A stretch of DNA of 11,869 nt from Candidatus Thorarchaeota archaeon (GTDB lineage: Archaea > Asgardarchaeota > Thorarchaeia > Thorarchaeales > Thorarchaeaceae). The stretch spans positions 1 to 11,869 of the forward strand of contig DAOWDY010000105.1 in NCBI GenBank assembly GCA_030638785.1, in the 5' to 3' direction. Below the pieces are notes generated by a model that worked only from the letters and a program-made list of their open reading frames with translations, had not been told where the DNA came from and made no database searches. This document shows positions 11,427 to 11,869 of this stretch, piece by piece; the stretch's first letter is position 1; each line of letters starts with the position of its first letter. The position numbers and the translations under genes are program-made.

Positions 11427-11869
11427 ATGCAGTTATTCTCAGATCCAATCTCAATGGGAATCATCGCAAGCCTTCTTGCGGGTACTGCAACCGGTCTTGG
11501 TGCCCTTCCAATATTTTTGAAAAAGGACTTTAGTAGAAGAACCTTGGATTTGATGATGGGGATTGCCGCAGGGGTTATGCTTGCGGCGTCTGCATTCAGC
11601 CTGCTTGTGCCGGCACTTGATTTGATGACAGACTGGGTAGGTGTGATATCCGTTGTGTCCTTTGGTTTCATACTCGGTGGGCTTTTCATTCATGTGGCAG
11701 ACAAGTATATTCCGCATGAACATTTTGAGAAGGGGAAGGAAGGACCATCTTCTGCAATGACTAAAATTTGGTTGCTCATCTTAGCCATCACAATTCATAA
11801 CTTCCCAGAAGGATTAGCAGTTGGTGTTTCATTTGGAACTGGGGATCTTGCCGGAGGGATGGCTGTTGC
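11427..11869 (+). CDS. ZIP-family metal transporter (ZupT-like), N-terminal part (runs off the right edge)
   Basis: The frame from ATG 11427 stays open to the window end, giving 147 residues starting MQLFSDPISMGIIASLLAG. The first helix carries GTATGLGALPIF, the second MMGIAAGVMLAASAFSLLVP, and the third SVVSFGFILGGLFIHVADKY. A short histidine-containing loop (IPHEHFEKGKEG) follows. The fourth helix holds the ZIP signature HNFPEGLAVGVSFG, whose His, Asn, Pro-Glu residues form the transport metal site. ZIP proteins import zinc and other divalent metals into the cytoplasm. The later metal-binding HxxPE-type helix and remaining helices are outside the window. The start is supported by AAGGTGA at 11413-11419, seven bases upstream; ATG 11454 is less likely. 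Two palindromes in the promoter suggest metal-dependent control. Confidence 0.9.
   Translation, partial: MQLFSDPISMGIIASLLAGTATGLGALPIFLKKDFSRRTLDLMMGIAAGVMLAASAFSLLVPALDLMTDWVGVISVVSFGFILGGLFIHVADKYIPHEHFEKGKEGPSSAMTKIWLLILAITIHNFPEGLAVGVSFGTGDLAGGMAV

Noticed and set aside
11381..11723. Two minus-strand open frames at the right edge.
   Set aside because: They are antisense to the ZIP transporter frame, which has a signature motif and a proper ribosome binding site.
1..11869. CRISPR arrays, rRNA genes, inverted-repeat insertion sequences or a transposase.
   Set aside because: No regularly spaced repeats, rRNA-like stretches or transposase motifs were seen on either strand.

Overview
The window reads as archaeal. 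It shows TATA-box promoters close to start codons, a tRNA with an intron of the bulge-helix-bulge type, CCA encoded in the tRNA genes, an archaeal-type RqcH/NEMF protein, a class I dihydroorotase next to an AMMECR1 protein, CBS-domain proteins, an Lrp/AsnC regulator and many TTG/GTG starts. A small three-helix membrane protein resembling the eukaryotic EMC6/RAB5IF family, beside RqcH, together with middling GC content (by eye a little above 40%), suggests an Asgard-type archaeon, perhaps Thorarchaeota-like. The lineage is inference; no rRNA or marker phylogeny is possible here.

Layout. Bases 1-646 (minus strand): the N-terminal helix-turn-helix of an Lrp/AsnC regulator runs off the left edge, followed by an intergenic region with a 13-bp inverted repeat and then the EMC6/Rab5ip-like gene. 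Bases 690-7200 (plus strand): one run of six genes begins at a symmetric TATA box that also points at the EMC6-like gene. In order they are RqcH, a CBS-pair protein with a zinc ribbon, a four-CBS protein, dihydroorotase (pyrC), AMMECR1 and nicotinate-nucleotide pyrophosphorylase (nadC). Bases 7208-8241: an AT-richer segment with one six-helix membrane protein gene lies between a complete tRNA-Glu(UUC) gene and a same-orientation copy of that tRNA's 3' end, the layout left by integration at a tRNA gene or by decay of a tandem tRNA copy. Bases 8305-9024: a CxxC thioredoxin-like protein and, divergently, an elongator tRNA-Met(CAU) with an unusual variable-loop intron. Bases 9029-11269 (minus strand): a two-helix coiled-coil protein, a putative HExxxH zinc peptidase and a six-helix membrane protein, the last two only 2 bases apart. 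Bases 11344-11869: a promoter with two perfect 12-bp palindromes and the start of a ZIP-family metal transporter that runs off the right edge.

How it fits together. RqcH (rescue of stalled large ribosomal subunits) and the EMC6-like protein (membrane insertion) both act on nascent chains, and they share a divergent promoter. The rest of the plus-strand run mixes ligand-sensing CBS proteins with pyrimidine and NAD biosynthesis, so it looks like housekeeping genes under shared transcription rather than one pathway. The parts least explained by known annotation are the EMC6-like/RqcH pair, the tRNA-Glu-flanked segment, the tRNA-Met intron and the HExxxH peptidase with its membrane partner.
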